This document shows, one piece after another, positions 1-5,692 of a stretch of 5,780 nucleotides of DNA. Below the pieces are notes generated by a model, which worked only from the letters and a program-made list of their open reading frames with translations, did not search any database and was not told the DNA's origin. The DNA is taken from the NCBI GenBank assembly GCA_017457345.1, contig JAFTHR010000060.1, positions 1 through 5,780 on the forward strand, given 5' to 3'. Origin of the DNA: Clostridia bacterium (lineage in GTDB: Bacteria > Bacillota > Clostridia > Christensenellales > Borkfalkiaceae). Position 1 is the first letter of the stretch; the number at the start of each line of letters is the position of its first letter. Both the position numbers and the translations under genes were made by a program.

Positions 1-456
1 ACCACCCGTCTTTTGCCGGTATACTTTCCACTCGTTTACATTTTCGAAACTGTACATATCGTTATACGTTGCGTATAGCGACATTTTTTGTTCTTCCTCT
101 TCTGGCTCTTCAGTTTCACCTGGTGTTTCAGTTCCACCAGGCGTTTCAGTTTCACCGGGTGTTTCAGTTTCACCAGGCGTTTCAGTTCCACCGGGCGTTT
201 CAGTCCCACCGGGCGTTTCAGTTCCACCAGGCGTTTCAGTTCCACCGGGTGTTTCCGTTCCACTGGGCGTTTCAGTTCCGCCTGGCGTTTCACCGTTTTC
301 GTTTTTATCAAACCAACCGGAAACGGTATCGCTTATCGAGCCCCAAGCGCTATTGATTTTATCGCTAACGTTGCCCGCATCACAACCTGTCAACGTTGCA
401 GCGCCTCCGGCGGCAAGAACTGCCGCCATTGCTACACAAAGAATTTTCTTTTTCAT
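1..456 (-). CDS. Repeat-bearing surface lipoprotein (C-terminus beyond window)
   Basis: The first 152 residues of a lipoprotein are present; no stop occurs before base 1, so the C-terminus is missing. The start is the ATG at 456-454, preceded by a strong ribosome binding site (AAAAGGGGGCAG) 12 nt after the stop of the upstream gene. The N-terminus has a lysine-rich n-region (MKKK), a hydrophobic core at residues 5-22 and a lipobox LTGC with the lipidated cysteine at C25. A short region follows (residues 26-57), then ten hexapeptide units of the type PGGTET at residues 58-117, an acidic patch (EEPEEEEQ) and the start of a Tyr-rich domain. The repeat is most likely an extended, acidic, Pro/Gly-rich spacer lifting the missing C-terminal domain through the wall. 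It is the last visible gene of the operon and follows two other envelope proteins. Lipid anchoring is well supported; function is unknown. Confidence 0.9.
   Translation of the reverse strand, partial: MKKKILCVAMAAVLAAGGAATLTGCDAGNVSDKINSAWGSISDTVSGWFDKNENGETPGGTETPSGTETPGGTETPGGTETPGGTETPGGTETPGETETPGETETPGGTETPGETEEPEEEEQKMSLYATYNDMYSFENVNEWKVYRQKTGG
106..285 (-). repeat. Ten 18-bp tandem repeats coding PG(G/E)TET
   Basis: Ten contiguous 18-bp units encode a hexapeptide of the form P-(G/S)-(G/E)-T-E-(T/E), residues 58-117 of the lipoprotein. Units differ mainly at third codon positions (CCC/CCT/CCA for Pro, ACG/ACA and ACT/ACG for Thr, GGA/GGG for Gly), with G/E swaps at the third residue of some units and one S in the second. 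The scatter of silent changes indicates an array old enough to have diverged while its peptide stayed constant. Copy number is likely to vary by slippage or recombination in units that keep the reading frame. Confidence 0.93.
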
Positions 457-468
457 ATCTGCCCCCTT

Positions 469-1458
469 TTAATTCAACGCGATTCGCGTGACGTTATCGT
501 TAAGCGTTGCCGTTTTAATCCCTTCGGTATCCGTCAAAATGAATCGTGACTCGTTGTATACCGGCGTGCCGTCTTGATTGTATCCGAGAATTACTTTCGG
601 TACGAGTTGCGCTCTTACGTTGTCACCTTCGAACTCACCGCTACCACTCCAGATGCTATGTACGAACACGTACAAGTGTTCTCCGTGGTACGCACTATCC
701 GTTAACGTATCGTTATAAATCACGGTGTTTTGCAGCATGTACGTTAAATAACGCCCGTTTTCGCCAGCATAACCGCGGTAATCAACCATACAATAACCGC
801 TCGTTGAGTGCGAGCCTGCCGTCGTATAATCCGCCATAAACGGGTTGCTACCGTTGCCAACGTCAATGCAATCATAGCGATTCGGGTTATTGTTAATCAC
901 CGTAATCGTGCAAGAACCAAATGCCGTGGAAGTGCCGTTCGTTTCCGTTGCCGTGCTCCAAAGATCAAACCGTACTTCGTGTTGATACCATACGATCGAA
1001 TCTTCAAGCGCGCCAACGTCACTTTCGATCTTATCTTCAAGCGCCGCATCCCCGGCTGTAATTTGAGAACCAAGCGCTGAATCGCCTGCTGTAATCTTGT
1101 CTTCGAGCGCCGCATCCCCGGCGGAGATCTTGTTCTCAAGCGAAGAATTGCCGTCCTTGATTTGTTCCCCAAGCGCTAAATCCCCGGCTGTAATTTGAGA
1201 AATAAGCGCCGAATCACCTGCAGCGATCTTGTCTTCGATTGCAGCATTGCCTGCCGCAATCTCCCCTTTTAACGTTTCAATTTGCGCCAAAAGGTCCGCC
1301 TGCGTTGCATAGTCCGGCTTTTCCTCTTTCGGCACAATCAAATTGTACGCTGCACCGATCCCCACAACGGCCGCAAGCGATATACATATTACCGCGAACG
1401 CCGTTCCCAGTTTGCCGCTTTTACGCGACGTTGTTTGTTTTGTTTGTTTTTTTGCCAT
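469..1458 (-). CDS. Membrane-anchored stalk-and-head surface protein
   Basis: This 329-aa protein matches no family I recognise. The start ATG follows AGAGGTGG at good spacing. A basic cytosolic N-terminus (residues 1-16, rich in K, R and T) precedes one hydrophobic segment (about 17-42, with AFAVICISLAAVVGIGAA), giving a likely N-in type II topology or an uncleaved signal anchor. Residues 61-155 are made of 11-residue repeats such as AALEDKITAGD, the hallmark of a hendecad, right-handed coiled coil that usually oligomerises. From about 156 to 329 the sequence turns into a Gly/Asn/Thr/Tyr-rich, probably beta-rich domain with three cysteines, which would be the distal head. The architecture resembles trimeric adhesins and phage fibre proteins, but no specific homology is claimed. 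It lies 12 nt before the lipoprotein gene and 18 nt after the DUF3970-like gene, so cotranscription is likely. Confidence 0.9.
   Translation of the reverse strand: MAKKQTKQTTSRKSGKLGTAFAVICISLAAVVGIGAAYNLIVPKEEKPDYATQADLLAQIETLKGEIAAGNAAIEDKIAAGDSALISQITAGDLALGEQIKDGNSSLENKISAGDAALEDKITAGDSALGSQITAGDAALEDKIESDVGALEDSIVWYQHEVRFDLWSTATETNGTSTAFGSCTITVINNNPNRYDCIDVGNGSNPFMADYTTAGSHSTSGYCMVDYRGYAGENGRYLTYMLQNTVIYNDTLTDSAYHGEHLYVFVHSIWSGSGEFEGDNVRAQLVPKVILGYNQDGTPVYNESRFILTDTEGIKTATLNDNVTRIALN
994..1278 (-). repeat. 33-bp tandem repeats coding a hendecad coiled coil
   Basis: About eight and a half 33-bp units encode residues 61-155 of the 329-aa protein. The consensus is (A/S)AL-x-x-(K/Q)-I-x-AG(D/N), with hydrophobics at positions 3 and 7 and a Gly-Asp or Gly-Asn pair at the end of nearly every unit. 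Two unit types partly alternate: one with EDKI or ENKI and one with SQI or EQI. This suggests growth by duplication of 66-bp pairs. Confidence 0.92.
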
Positions 1459-1476
1459 ATTCCACCTCTATTTTTT

Positions 1477-1854
1477 TTACGCCGTAGCGCTTTTTACGTT
1501 CCTTTCTAAATAGCAAATCGAGGCGTACAACGCATCTATTGCCAATACTACCTCGTCACGTTGAACGAGCAATTCACGGCCCTTTTCGCCGCATAACTCC
1601 CCGCACGTTAATTCGTTGCGCTGCGCATCAATCTCACTTTCTCTTTCTTTGCACTCTTCGAGCATTGCCCTCAAGCGTTCCAAGAGCGGCGCAGGCGACG
1701 TTGCACCCTGCACGTCCGCATATACGCGAACGTATTGACTCTTCCCACGGTTTGCGTATTCACGGCTCACCGAGAGAACGTTATATTCTTTTTGAAATTT
1801 TAAAAGCAACTCCGCCACTTCGGCGCTCGTGCCTTCAAATCTAACTTTTACCAT
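1477..1854 (-). CDS. DUF3970/YvzF-like small protein with helical extension
   Basis: This 125-aa protein starts at an ATG with a perfect AAAGGAGG four bases upstream. The first 48 residues follow the pattern I associate with the DUF3970 (YvzF) family of small Bacillota proteins: a first strand MVKVRFEGT, a helix, the segment VLSVSREYANRG and a final strand YVRVYADV. That domain is normally almost the whole protein. Here it is followed by about 77 residues of charged, probably helical sequence (55-125) with cysteines at 68, 84, 88 and 114, including a C-x3-C pair. The family has no established function; it is common on mobile elements and may bind protein or nucleic acid. It sits between two envelope genes, 18 nt before the stalk protein, and is itself presumably cytosolic because it has no signal or membrane segment. 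The family assignment is from memory of the motif and not from a search. Confidence 0.8.
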   Translation of the reverse strand: MVKVRFEGTSAEVAELLLKFQKEYNVLSVSREYANRGKSQYVRVYADVQGATSPAPLLERLRAMLEECKERESEIDAQRNELTCGELCGEKGRELLVQRDEVVLAIDALYASICYLERNVKSATA

Positions 1855-1875
1855 TTTTCCTCCTTTGCACCTTTC

Positions 1876-1912
1876 GGCGCCGTGGCCTTATTTTAAGTGG
1901 CGCCACGGTACC
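1876..1912 (-). other. Intergenic stem-loop before the DUF3970-like gene
   Basis: On the minus strand the arms 1912-1902 and 1886-1876 pair over 11 positions: nine Watson-Crick pairs, one G-U and one A-C mismatch. The loop can form an additional CTTA/TAAG mini-stem. The structure ends ten bases before the ribosome binding site at 1866-1859. It contains the perfect 10-bp palindrome GTGGCGCCAC (1897-1906). No U-tract follows in the direction of transcription, so it is not a normal terminator. mRNA stabilisation or processing, translational control or a protein site are the alternatives. The rest of the 142-bp gap shows no convincing gene or promoter. Confidence 0.55.
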
Positions 1913-1996
1913 ACAAAAGGAGTTTATGAAAAACTGCTGACAAGCCCGACCGCGCCGTTGACGTGCCCGGACAATATACAGCAACTCTCAAGCGTT

Positions 1997-4141
1997 TTAC
2001 TTTTTCTTCCGTTTCGACTCTCGGTTTTGCCGCTTTGCCGCACGGTAAATCTCGTTTTGCTTATGCGCAGAAGAAATCTTCGAGATTATCCATATAACGA
2101 ATATCACAACCGCGACAATCACAACTGCACGAAGAATCCACGAATAATCAGTTTCCCCTGGCAATTTGAATTCCGGAAGTTTCACTTGTTCTGAAGGCGG
2201 CGTTATCGGATCCACGATATCGATCGGATTCGAAACTACGGGAATCACCGTATACGTGCCTTTGTCGTTGAACGTCAACTGTATAATATCAAAATCTAAG
2301 AATACGCTTTGTTGCGCTATGTAGGCTTGATTTAATGTAATTGTATGTGTAAAAGGACTCAATTCTAGCGGTTCAGGTATTATTAAATCCGCTATTTCAG
2401 AATAATAGTCTGTCGTTGAAAACCGGAAAAGCACCAAACGTTCATTGTTCGCTGCAGCCTCTTTGTACGCCGCATGTAAATTGTCAACGTCGTCATAGTT
2501 AACGTAAAGCGAATCAACAATCGCTTGCTTGTCCGCATCCGTTAAGTCAACGGTTTCCTTATTGCCGAAAATCTTGTCTTCATTTTCCCAATGAATAACC
2601 TCAATAGGGGAAAGTTCAATGTTCTCTTCTTCCGTAAACTTGCCGAAAATGGCCGCAAGAAAACCGAATTCTTCTACTTTGTTTGTAAACGCCGGATTAG
2701 AGCCTGTCCACGATTCCATTTTCTGCAAGTCTAAACCCGCATCAAAATCGTAATACGAATAGCCCTGCTTTACTTCCCCGCGCTCGTTCTTAACTTTCCG
2801 CGATTCGTCAATATCGCTCTCAAACATTTCCGCCGAAATTATACCGTCTTTAATCGGCAAAACTTCGTCCGTCTTTGCATAACGCTCTTTGTAGTTTAAA
2901 ATCCAGTCGTAGAGTTCATTCCCTGCAACTGAACCCTGCTGCGCCAACGCCGTATATGGATCGTATTTTGAAATATCACTCGTCAAGAACGCACCGTAAA
3001 GTGCAGGAATAAGTCCATCGCCCGTTGGCGTAGGATAATTAAGGTTATAAACCCAATCGACATCTTGCGGTATAAAAGCGTTTCCTACTCCTTGATAATT
3101 CGCAAGTCCATATACTCCACCGTTTAATGTTTCTATTTTTTTCGCTTCTCCCTGATCGTCATGAACCTCGCCGATATGTTGTAATAATTCGTTGTAAAAC
3201 TCAGCGTGCGAAGTGACGGCAAGCATTTTCGTTTTATACTCGTACCACTCCGCTTTTATGCGTTGCAAACGGCCGTAGTCTTCAAAGAATCGTTCCGGCA
3301 CGGAGAAATACACCGTGTTAAGTTGGTTTTGGTGCCCTTCACCGCGCGAAGACGTTTCCGTACGATAGAACGTATGCTCTACGTCAAGTTCAACATATTC
3401 GCCTTTTTCCTTTCTCACGAAAAGAGTGGATGCAAGTTCTGCGCCCTTCCCGTAGCCTTGCGCATAACCGCTGCAGAAAATCTCTTGCCCCACGTGGTAT
3501 TCGTCCGCGAGCGTTTCGCCCGTTTTGTGCAGTTGCAAGCCGGATAAATCGTAGCGCCGCTCGTAGCCTTGAGATTCCATTTCCACCGCGTTTTGCATTA
3601 AAACGTCAACGTTCAATACGCGGAACTTGATAAACAAGTTTTCATAACTTCCCGTTGTGGCGCCGCAATACTTCAAATAAAAGTATTCATAGTTCGTCGG
3701 TTTCAGTTCGTCCTTTTCCGAAACCTTATCGTAGGATAATTTGAAACTACCGTCTTCCCCTTTCTCGTAAGACGTTGCAATCAACGCCTTTGAAAGTGAG
3801 TTGTTATAGTTCGTCTTCGACGGGTTGTATACGTAGATATAAAGCGCGTAATTTTCTCCGCGCTTGAACGCATCTTCCGAATAGCAGTATTCCATAAACG
3901 AATACAACTGCGGCTCTTCTCCAGGAACGGCGGGATATTTCGAAAGATCAATCGTCGTTCCTAAATCGTCGTTCACGTCCGTTTGGTCATATTCCCGCAC
4001 GTCGTTATTCGCCGCATACGCCTCCACAGGCGCCGTCTTTTCGGCAAAAATCGTAAATACCCCAGAAAAGACTACAAGCAGGGCGAGAAAAAGCCCTGCT
4101 ATTTGCTTTGTTATTCCTTTGATTTTTAACCGTAGTTTCAT
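1997..4141 (-). CDS. Large secreted protein with C-terminal membrane anchor
   Basis: This 714-aa protein belongs to no family I recognise. It has a basic n-region (MKLRLKIKGITKQ), a hydrophobic core at about residues 14-33 and a likely signal-peptidase site after the AYA ending at residue 43, or less likely after IFA at 33. About 620 residues of mixed, Tyr-rich and acidic sequence follow, with only three cysteines. Near the end are a Pro-rich linker (PITPPSEQVKLPEFKLPGE), a membrane segment at about 668-687 (WILRAVVIVAVVIFVIWIIS) and a 27-residue very basic cytosolic tail ending in KRKKK. This is type I topology: large ectodomain outside, tail inside. There is no LPXTG motif, so anchoring is by the membrane segment. 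The start ATG follows GAGGG at suitable spacing. It is the first envelope gene after four small cytosolic ones, with a 113-nt gap before it, so separate processing is possible. An adhesion, contact or exclusion role is inference only. Confidence 0.9.
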   Translation of the reverse strand: MKLRLKIKGITKQIAGLFLALLVVFSGVFTIFAEKTAPVEAYAANNDVREYDQTDVNDDLGTTIDLSKYPAVPGEEPQLYSFMEYCYSEDAFKRGENYALYIYVYNPSKTNYNNSLSKALIATSYEKGEDGSFKLSYDKVSEKDELKPTNYEYFYLKYCGATTGSYENLFIKFRVLNVDVLMQNAVEMESQGYERRYDLSGLQLHKTGETLADEYHVGQEIFCSGYAQGYGKGAELASTLFVRKEKGEYVELDVEHTFYRTETSSRGEGHQNQLNTVYFSVPERFFEDYGRLQRIKAEWYEYKTKMLAVTSHAEFYNELLQHIGEVHDDQGEAKKIETLNGGVYGLANYQGVGNAFIPQDVDWVYNLNYPTPTGDGLIPALYGAFLTSDISKYDPYTALAQQGSVAGNELYDWILNYKERYAKTDEVLPIKDGIISAEMFESDIDESRKVKNERGEVKQGYSYYDFDAGLDLQKMESWTGSNPAFTNKVEEFGFLAAIFGKFTEEENIELSPIEVIHWENEDKIFGNKETVDLTDADKQAIVDSLYVNYDDVDNLHAAYKEAAANNERLVLFRFSTTDYYSEIADLIIPEPLELSPFTHTITLNQAYIAQQSVFLDFDIIQLTFNDKGTYTVIPVVSNPIDIVDPITPPSEQVKLPEFKLPGETDYSWILRAVVIVAVVIFVIWIISKISSAHKQNEIYRAAKRQNRESKRKKK

Positions 4142-4164
4142 TGTTTTTCCCTCGGTTTAATCCA

Positions 4165-4183
4165 CGGGATCGGGCGGATCCCG
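4165..4183. other. Perfect 7-bp stem-loop in the gap before the 714-aa gene
   Basis: CGGGATC and GATCCCG form a perfect inverted repeat around a 5-nt loop. It lies about 24 bases before the start codon of the 714-aa gene, just upstream of its ribosome binding site. On the + strand it is followed by TTGTTTTTTG, so it has the form of an intrinsic terminator for antisense transcription, although no + gene is seen to its left. On the operon strand it is followed by TGGATTAAACC, without a U-tract, and would not terminate. The remainder of the 4142-4254 gap holds no recognisable promoter. Confidence 0.6.
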
Positions 4184-4254
4184 TTGTTTTTTGTACTTGA
4201 GAAACTTTTAATGTTTTTTGTTCTTCAAACTTACGCGCCGCCCCGCGCTTGTTT

Positions 4255-4638
4255 CTAATTTTTAAGCGTATCGTTGTTTTTGGGGTTGAAATAGAAATCG
4301 TCCGTCATATCTCGCCCGTCGTCCAAGTAAATACGCGTTCGCGCTTTCGAAAAATGATAAAAATCAATAAGTTCTTGCGCCTCTTTGTGGTTGCTTGCGG
4401 TATAACGTTCCGATTTCTTACTCGTCGGATTAAGCCAAAAAATACTGTAATACGTATCGTTCCCTAATCGTTGATATATTTGCGGTTCTTCGCCTTCTTT
4501 ACATACGGCAATAAAACTGTTAAACCCTACTCGAAAACGAAGAATCGAAACGCCATCCTCTTCCACATTTGCCTCAATCTTTATCCATTGAGGCAGCACT
4601 TTGAGCCTTTCCGCGATTTTTTCTTTGGGTATCGTCAT
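4255..4638 (-). CDS. Small cytosolic protein of unknown function (127 aa)
   Basis: The reading frame is open upstream to 4707, but the supported start is the ATG at 4638-4636. It overlaps the TGA of the preceding gene as ATGA and has AGGGGG and a closer GAGAG upstream. The earlier start would lie inside the preceding gene and lacks a site. The product begins MTIPKEKIAERL and has no signal or membrane segment. It alternates predicted strands (ILRFRVGFNSFIAVC, TYYSIFWLNP) with a helix (KEAQELIDFYHFSKA) and ends in a hydrophilic, Asp/Asn-rich tail (DDGRDMTDDFYFNPKNN). I recognise no family. The ATGA junction means it is translated by coupling with the 80-aa protein, which often indicates a stoichiometric partner. 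A regulatory or adaptor role for the operon is possible but not shown. Confidence 0.82.
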   Translation of the reverse strand: MTIPKEKIAERLKVLPQWIKIEANVEEDGVSILRFRVGFNSFIAVCKEGEEPQIYQRLGNDTYYSIFWLNPTSKKSERYTASNHKEAQELIDFYHFSKARTRIYLDDGRDMTDDFYFNPKNNDTLKN

Positions 4639-4877
4639 ATTCTCTCGGCCCCCTTGAACAAATTGCAAATTTTGTAATCGTCGCCGAGATATAAGTTGAT
4701 ATCCCATTTTTCAACGTTGCGCTCCCAGCCGAGCATTGCCAAAAGGTCTTGGCAGCGCAGGCGCAAGCGCTCTACGTTCTCTCTAGTTAAATTGATTTTT
4801 TCCGTCACAAACGGCGTTATGATTCGCATAACTTCCCACTCGCCCCAGTAAGCCGTGATGTAAATATGATCACACAT
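4635..4877 (-). CDS. Small protein of unknown function (80 aa)
   Basis: The start is taken as the ATG at 4877-4875, which has GAGGTG six bases upstream. A TTG seven codons earlier (4898) is in frame but would overlap the preceding gene and has no site of its own. The 80-aa product begins MCDHIYITAYWGEWE and carries a strand-like N-terminus, an amphipathic helix (NLTRENVERLRLRCQDLLAML) and a C-terminal strand region (WDINLYLGDDYKICNLF). There is no signal or membrane segment, and I recognise no family. It starts 10 nt after the stop of the 123-aa gene and shares its ATGA stop/start with the next gene, so it sits in the middle of a tightly packed block of small proteins. Confidence 0.8.
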   Translation of the reverse strand: MCDHIYITAYWGEWEVMRIITPFVTEKINLTRENVERLRLRCQDLLAMLGWERNVEKWDINLYLGDDYKICNLFKGAERI

Positions 4878-4887
4878 ATTGCACACC

Positions 4888-5259
4888 TCACTCTTCAAAA
4901 ATGGAGCCGCCGCTATCTTTGCTCGAACCGTCTACGTCGTCGCTCGAACTGTCATTAACACTCTTGAAAACTTCTTTTTCTCGATCACACTCGAAATATC
5001 CTAAAATATCAAGCATTGCATAAGCGCTTTTAATAAAATCGAATTTTTCTTCGAGTTCCTCACATAATTTACGCGCCATACCGTAAAGTCGGATCACCGT
5101 TTTTTTGTCGCCGTTGATATGGATTATTTTTCGCCAGTCGTTCTTTTTCTCTTTCTCTTGGAAGATAGCAACAAAACTCTGCATCTCCACGTCTTCAGTT
5201 TCACCGTCAAGGTTATACATCAACCGTGCTTTGTTCTTTTGTTCCTTGTTGTTTTTCAT
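4888..5259 (-). CDS. Small charged protein with acidic C-terminal tail (123 aa)
   Basis: The ATG at 5259-5257 follows AAAGGAG at about eight bases. The N-terminus is basic (MKNNKEQKNKAR) and leads into a possible strand-rich core with FVAIFQEK, RKIIHINGDKKTVIRLYGMA and a helix around LCEELEEKFDFIKSAYAMLDIL. The last 22 residues (102-123) are an Asp/Ser/Gly-rich disordered tail ending in GGSIFEE. Such tails often recruit partners. It differs from the DDDIPF-type tip of single-strand binding proteins, so that role is not proposed. No signal or membrane segment is present and no family is recognised. It lies 40 nt after the 73-aa gene, with a stem-loop in the gap, and 10 nt before the 80-aa gene, inside the same operon. 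Confidence 0.82.
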   Translation of the reverse strand: MKNNKEQKNKARLMYNLDGETEDVEMQSFVAIFQEKEKKNDWRKIIHINGDKKTVIRLYGMARKLCEELEEKFDFIKSAYAMLDILGYFECDREKEVFKSVNDSSSDDVDGSSKDSGGSIFEE

Positions 5260-5279
5260 AATTTATACTCCTTTTTTGC

Positions 5280-5295
5280 CCCCGGTTATCCGGGG
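5280..5295. other. 6-bp GC stem-loop between the first two operon genes
   Basis: CCCCGG and CCGGGG enclose a TTAT loop. On the operon strand it begins four bases after the TAA of the 73-aa gene and is followed by GCAAAAAAGGAG, so no U-tract is present. The ribosome binding site of the 123-aa gene lies only a few bases beyond it. It may stabilise the upstream message or lower translation of the downstream gene. It is not a standard terminator in either direction. Confidence 0.55.
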
Positions 5296-5299
5296 ATAT

Positions 5300-5521
5300 T
5301 TACTGTTTTGAAACAACGTCCTCGATATCACCGCGATACAAAAGGTCGGTGATTGCCACCAGCGCCACAGGATCGCCTGTGTACTTGCTCGCCGCAAGCC
5401 CTAAAAAGGCTTTGACGGCATCCCAAAGTTCGGCGCGGCCAAGCCCGTACTTTGCGCAGACGTTCGCCTGCTGCTCTTTCGGTATATTGTTTTCAACCTC
5501 TTTCGGTTTTTGATTCCCCAT
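5300..5521 (-). CDS. First operon gene: small protein of unknown function (73 aa)
   Basis: This is the promoter-proximal gene of the minus-strand operon. Its ATG follows AAAAAAAGGAG at good spacing, about 85 nt after the likely transcription start. The 73-aa product has a hydrophilic N-terminus (MGNQKPKEVENNIPKEQQ) and then a compact, helical-looking domain (residues about 19-73) with ELWDAVKAFLGLAASKY and DPVALVAITDLLYRGDIEDV. The hydrophobic residues are spaced as in amphipathic helices, so a membrane segment is unlikely. I recognise no family. The position next to a divergent Xre regulator is where mobile elements often put small regulators (Cro/excisionase-like), but no helix-turn-helix signature is visible here. 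Confidence 0.82.
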   Translation of the reverse strand: MGNQKPKEVENNIPKEQQANVCAKYGLGRAELWDAVKAFLGLAASKYTGDPVALVAITDLLYRGDIEDVVSKQ

Positions 5522-5589
5522 GTTTTTTCTCCTTTTTTTACGCGTTATGAAATTATTTCAAAATTCTCATTCGATTATTTTTTGAAAAA

Positions 5590-5604
5590 ACTCTACATTT
5601 GAGT
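5590..5604. promoter_or_regulatory. Putative operator O1, overlapping the operon's start point
   Basis: ACTCTACATTTGAGT is an inverted repeat (ACTC/GAGT) that also contains the CTACATTTG core shared with the other two sites. It lies just downstream of the minus-strand -10 box, roughly at +1 to +15, where a bound repressor would block initiation or clearance. Confidence 0.6.
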
Positions 5605-5613
5605 ATTTTTTAT

Positions 5614-5642
5614 ATTTTAACTCTACACTTGAAGATTGTCAA
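5614..5642 (-). promoter_or_regulatory. Strong sigma-A promoter of the minus-strand operon
   Basis: A perfect -35 TTGACA (5642-5637) and a -10 TAAAAT (5619-5614) are separated by exactly 17 bp on the minus strand. The -10 region is followed by an AT-rich stretch. Transcription would start near 5607, leaving an untranslated leader of about 85 nt before the 73-aa gene. A near-consensus promoter of this quality with operator-like repeats inside and beside it suggests a repressible promoter. Confidence 0.85.
5620..5634. promoter_or_regulatory. Putative operator O2 within the promoter spacer
   Basis: ACTCTACACTTGAAG matches O1 at 12 of 15 positions and fills most of the 17-bp spacer between -35 and -10. 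It lies 30 bp from O1 in the same orientation. It also overlaps a separate inverted repeat, ACTTGA-6-TCAAGT (5627-5644), which covers the -35 box and could be an alternative or additional binding site. Confidence 0.6.
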
Positions 5643-5649
5643 GTATTTT

Positions 5650-5667
5650 TTCTACATTTGTTGTAAA
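5650..5667. promoter_or_regulatory. Putative operator O3 near the regulator's own promoter
   Basis: The CTACATTTG core recurs at 5652-5660, 29 bp from O2, and is followed by TTGTA so that TACA-TTTGT-TGTA forms a short inverted repeat. It lies upstream of the operon's -35 and about 33 bp ahead of the regulator's start codon. A TAAAAT (5664-5669) next to it could be the regulator's -10, but no good -35 is seen 16-18 bp away. Binding here could give autoregulation. Confidence 0.5.
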
Positions 5668-5692
5668 ATTTCTTTATGGAGGGATTTTTTGT

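Noticed and set aside
106..285. Regular direct repeats considered as a CRISPR array or plasmid iterons.
   Set aside because: There are no unique spacers; the 18-bp period stays in frame within a coding sequence.
88..549. Long + strand frames across the left end rich in Phe/Ser/Arg.
   Set aside because: They are shadows of the hexapeptide repeat and lipoprotein on the other strand, with no ribosome binding site and low-complexity composition.
1915..1938. AAAAGGAG followed by an ATG on the + strand.
   Set aside because: The frame is four codons long (stops at TGA) and the spacing is too short; no gene.
1920..1980. Possible terminator on the minus strand from TGCTG / CAGCA followed by TTTTT.
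   Set aside because: The stem is only 5 bp with a loop of about 40 nt that does not pair well, so it is unlikely to terminate.
1899..1998. Short minus-strand frame from a TTG near 1978 whose translation starts LRVAVYC and contains STARSGLSA, faintly like the N-terminus of serine recombinases.
   Set aside because: Only about 32 codons, non-ATG start, no ribosome binding site, and the key arginine context of the RVST motif is absent; probably chance.
5538..5550. Perfect TGAAAT-T-ATTTCA palindrome in the operon leader.
   Set aside because: AT-rich short palindromes are expected by chance here, and it lacks the CTACA-TTG core of the proposed operators; kept only as a note.
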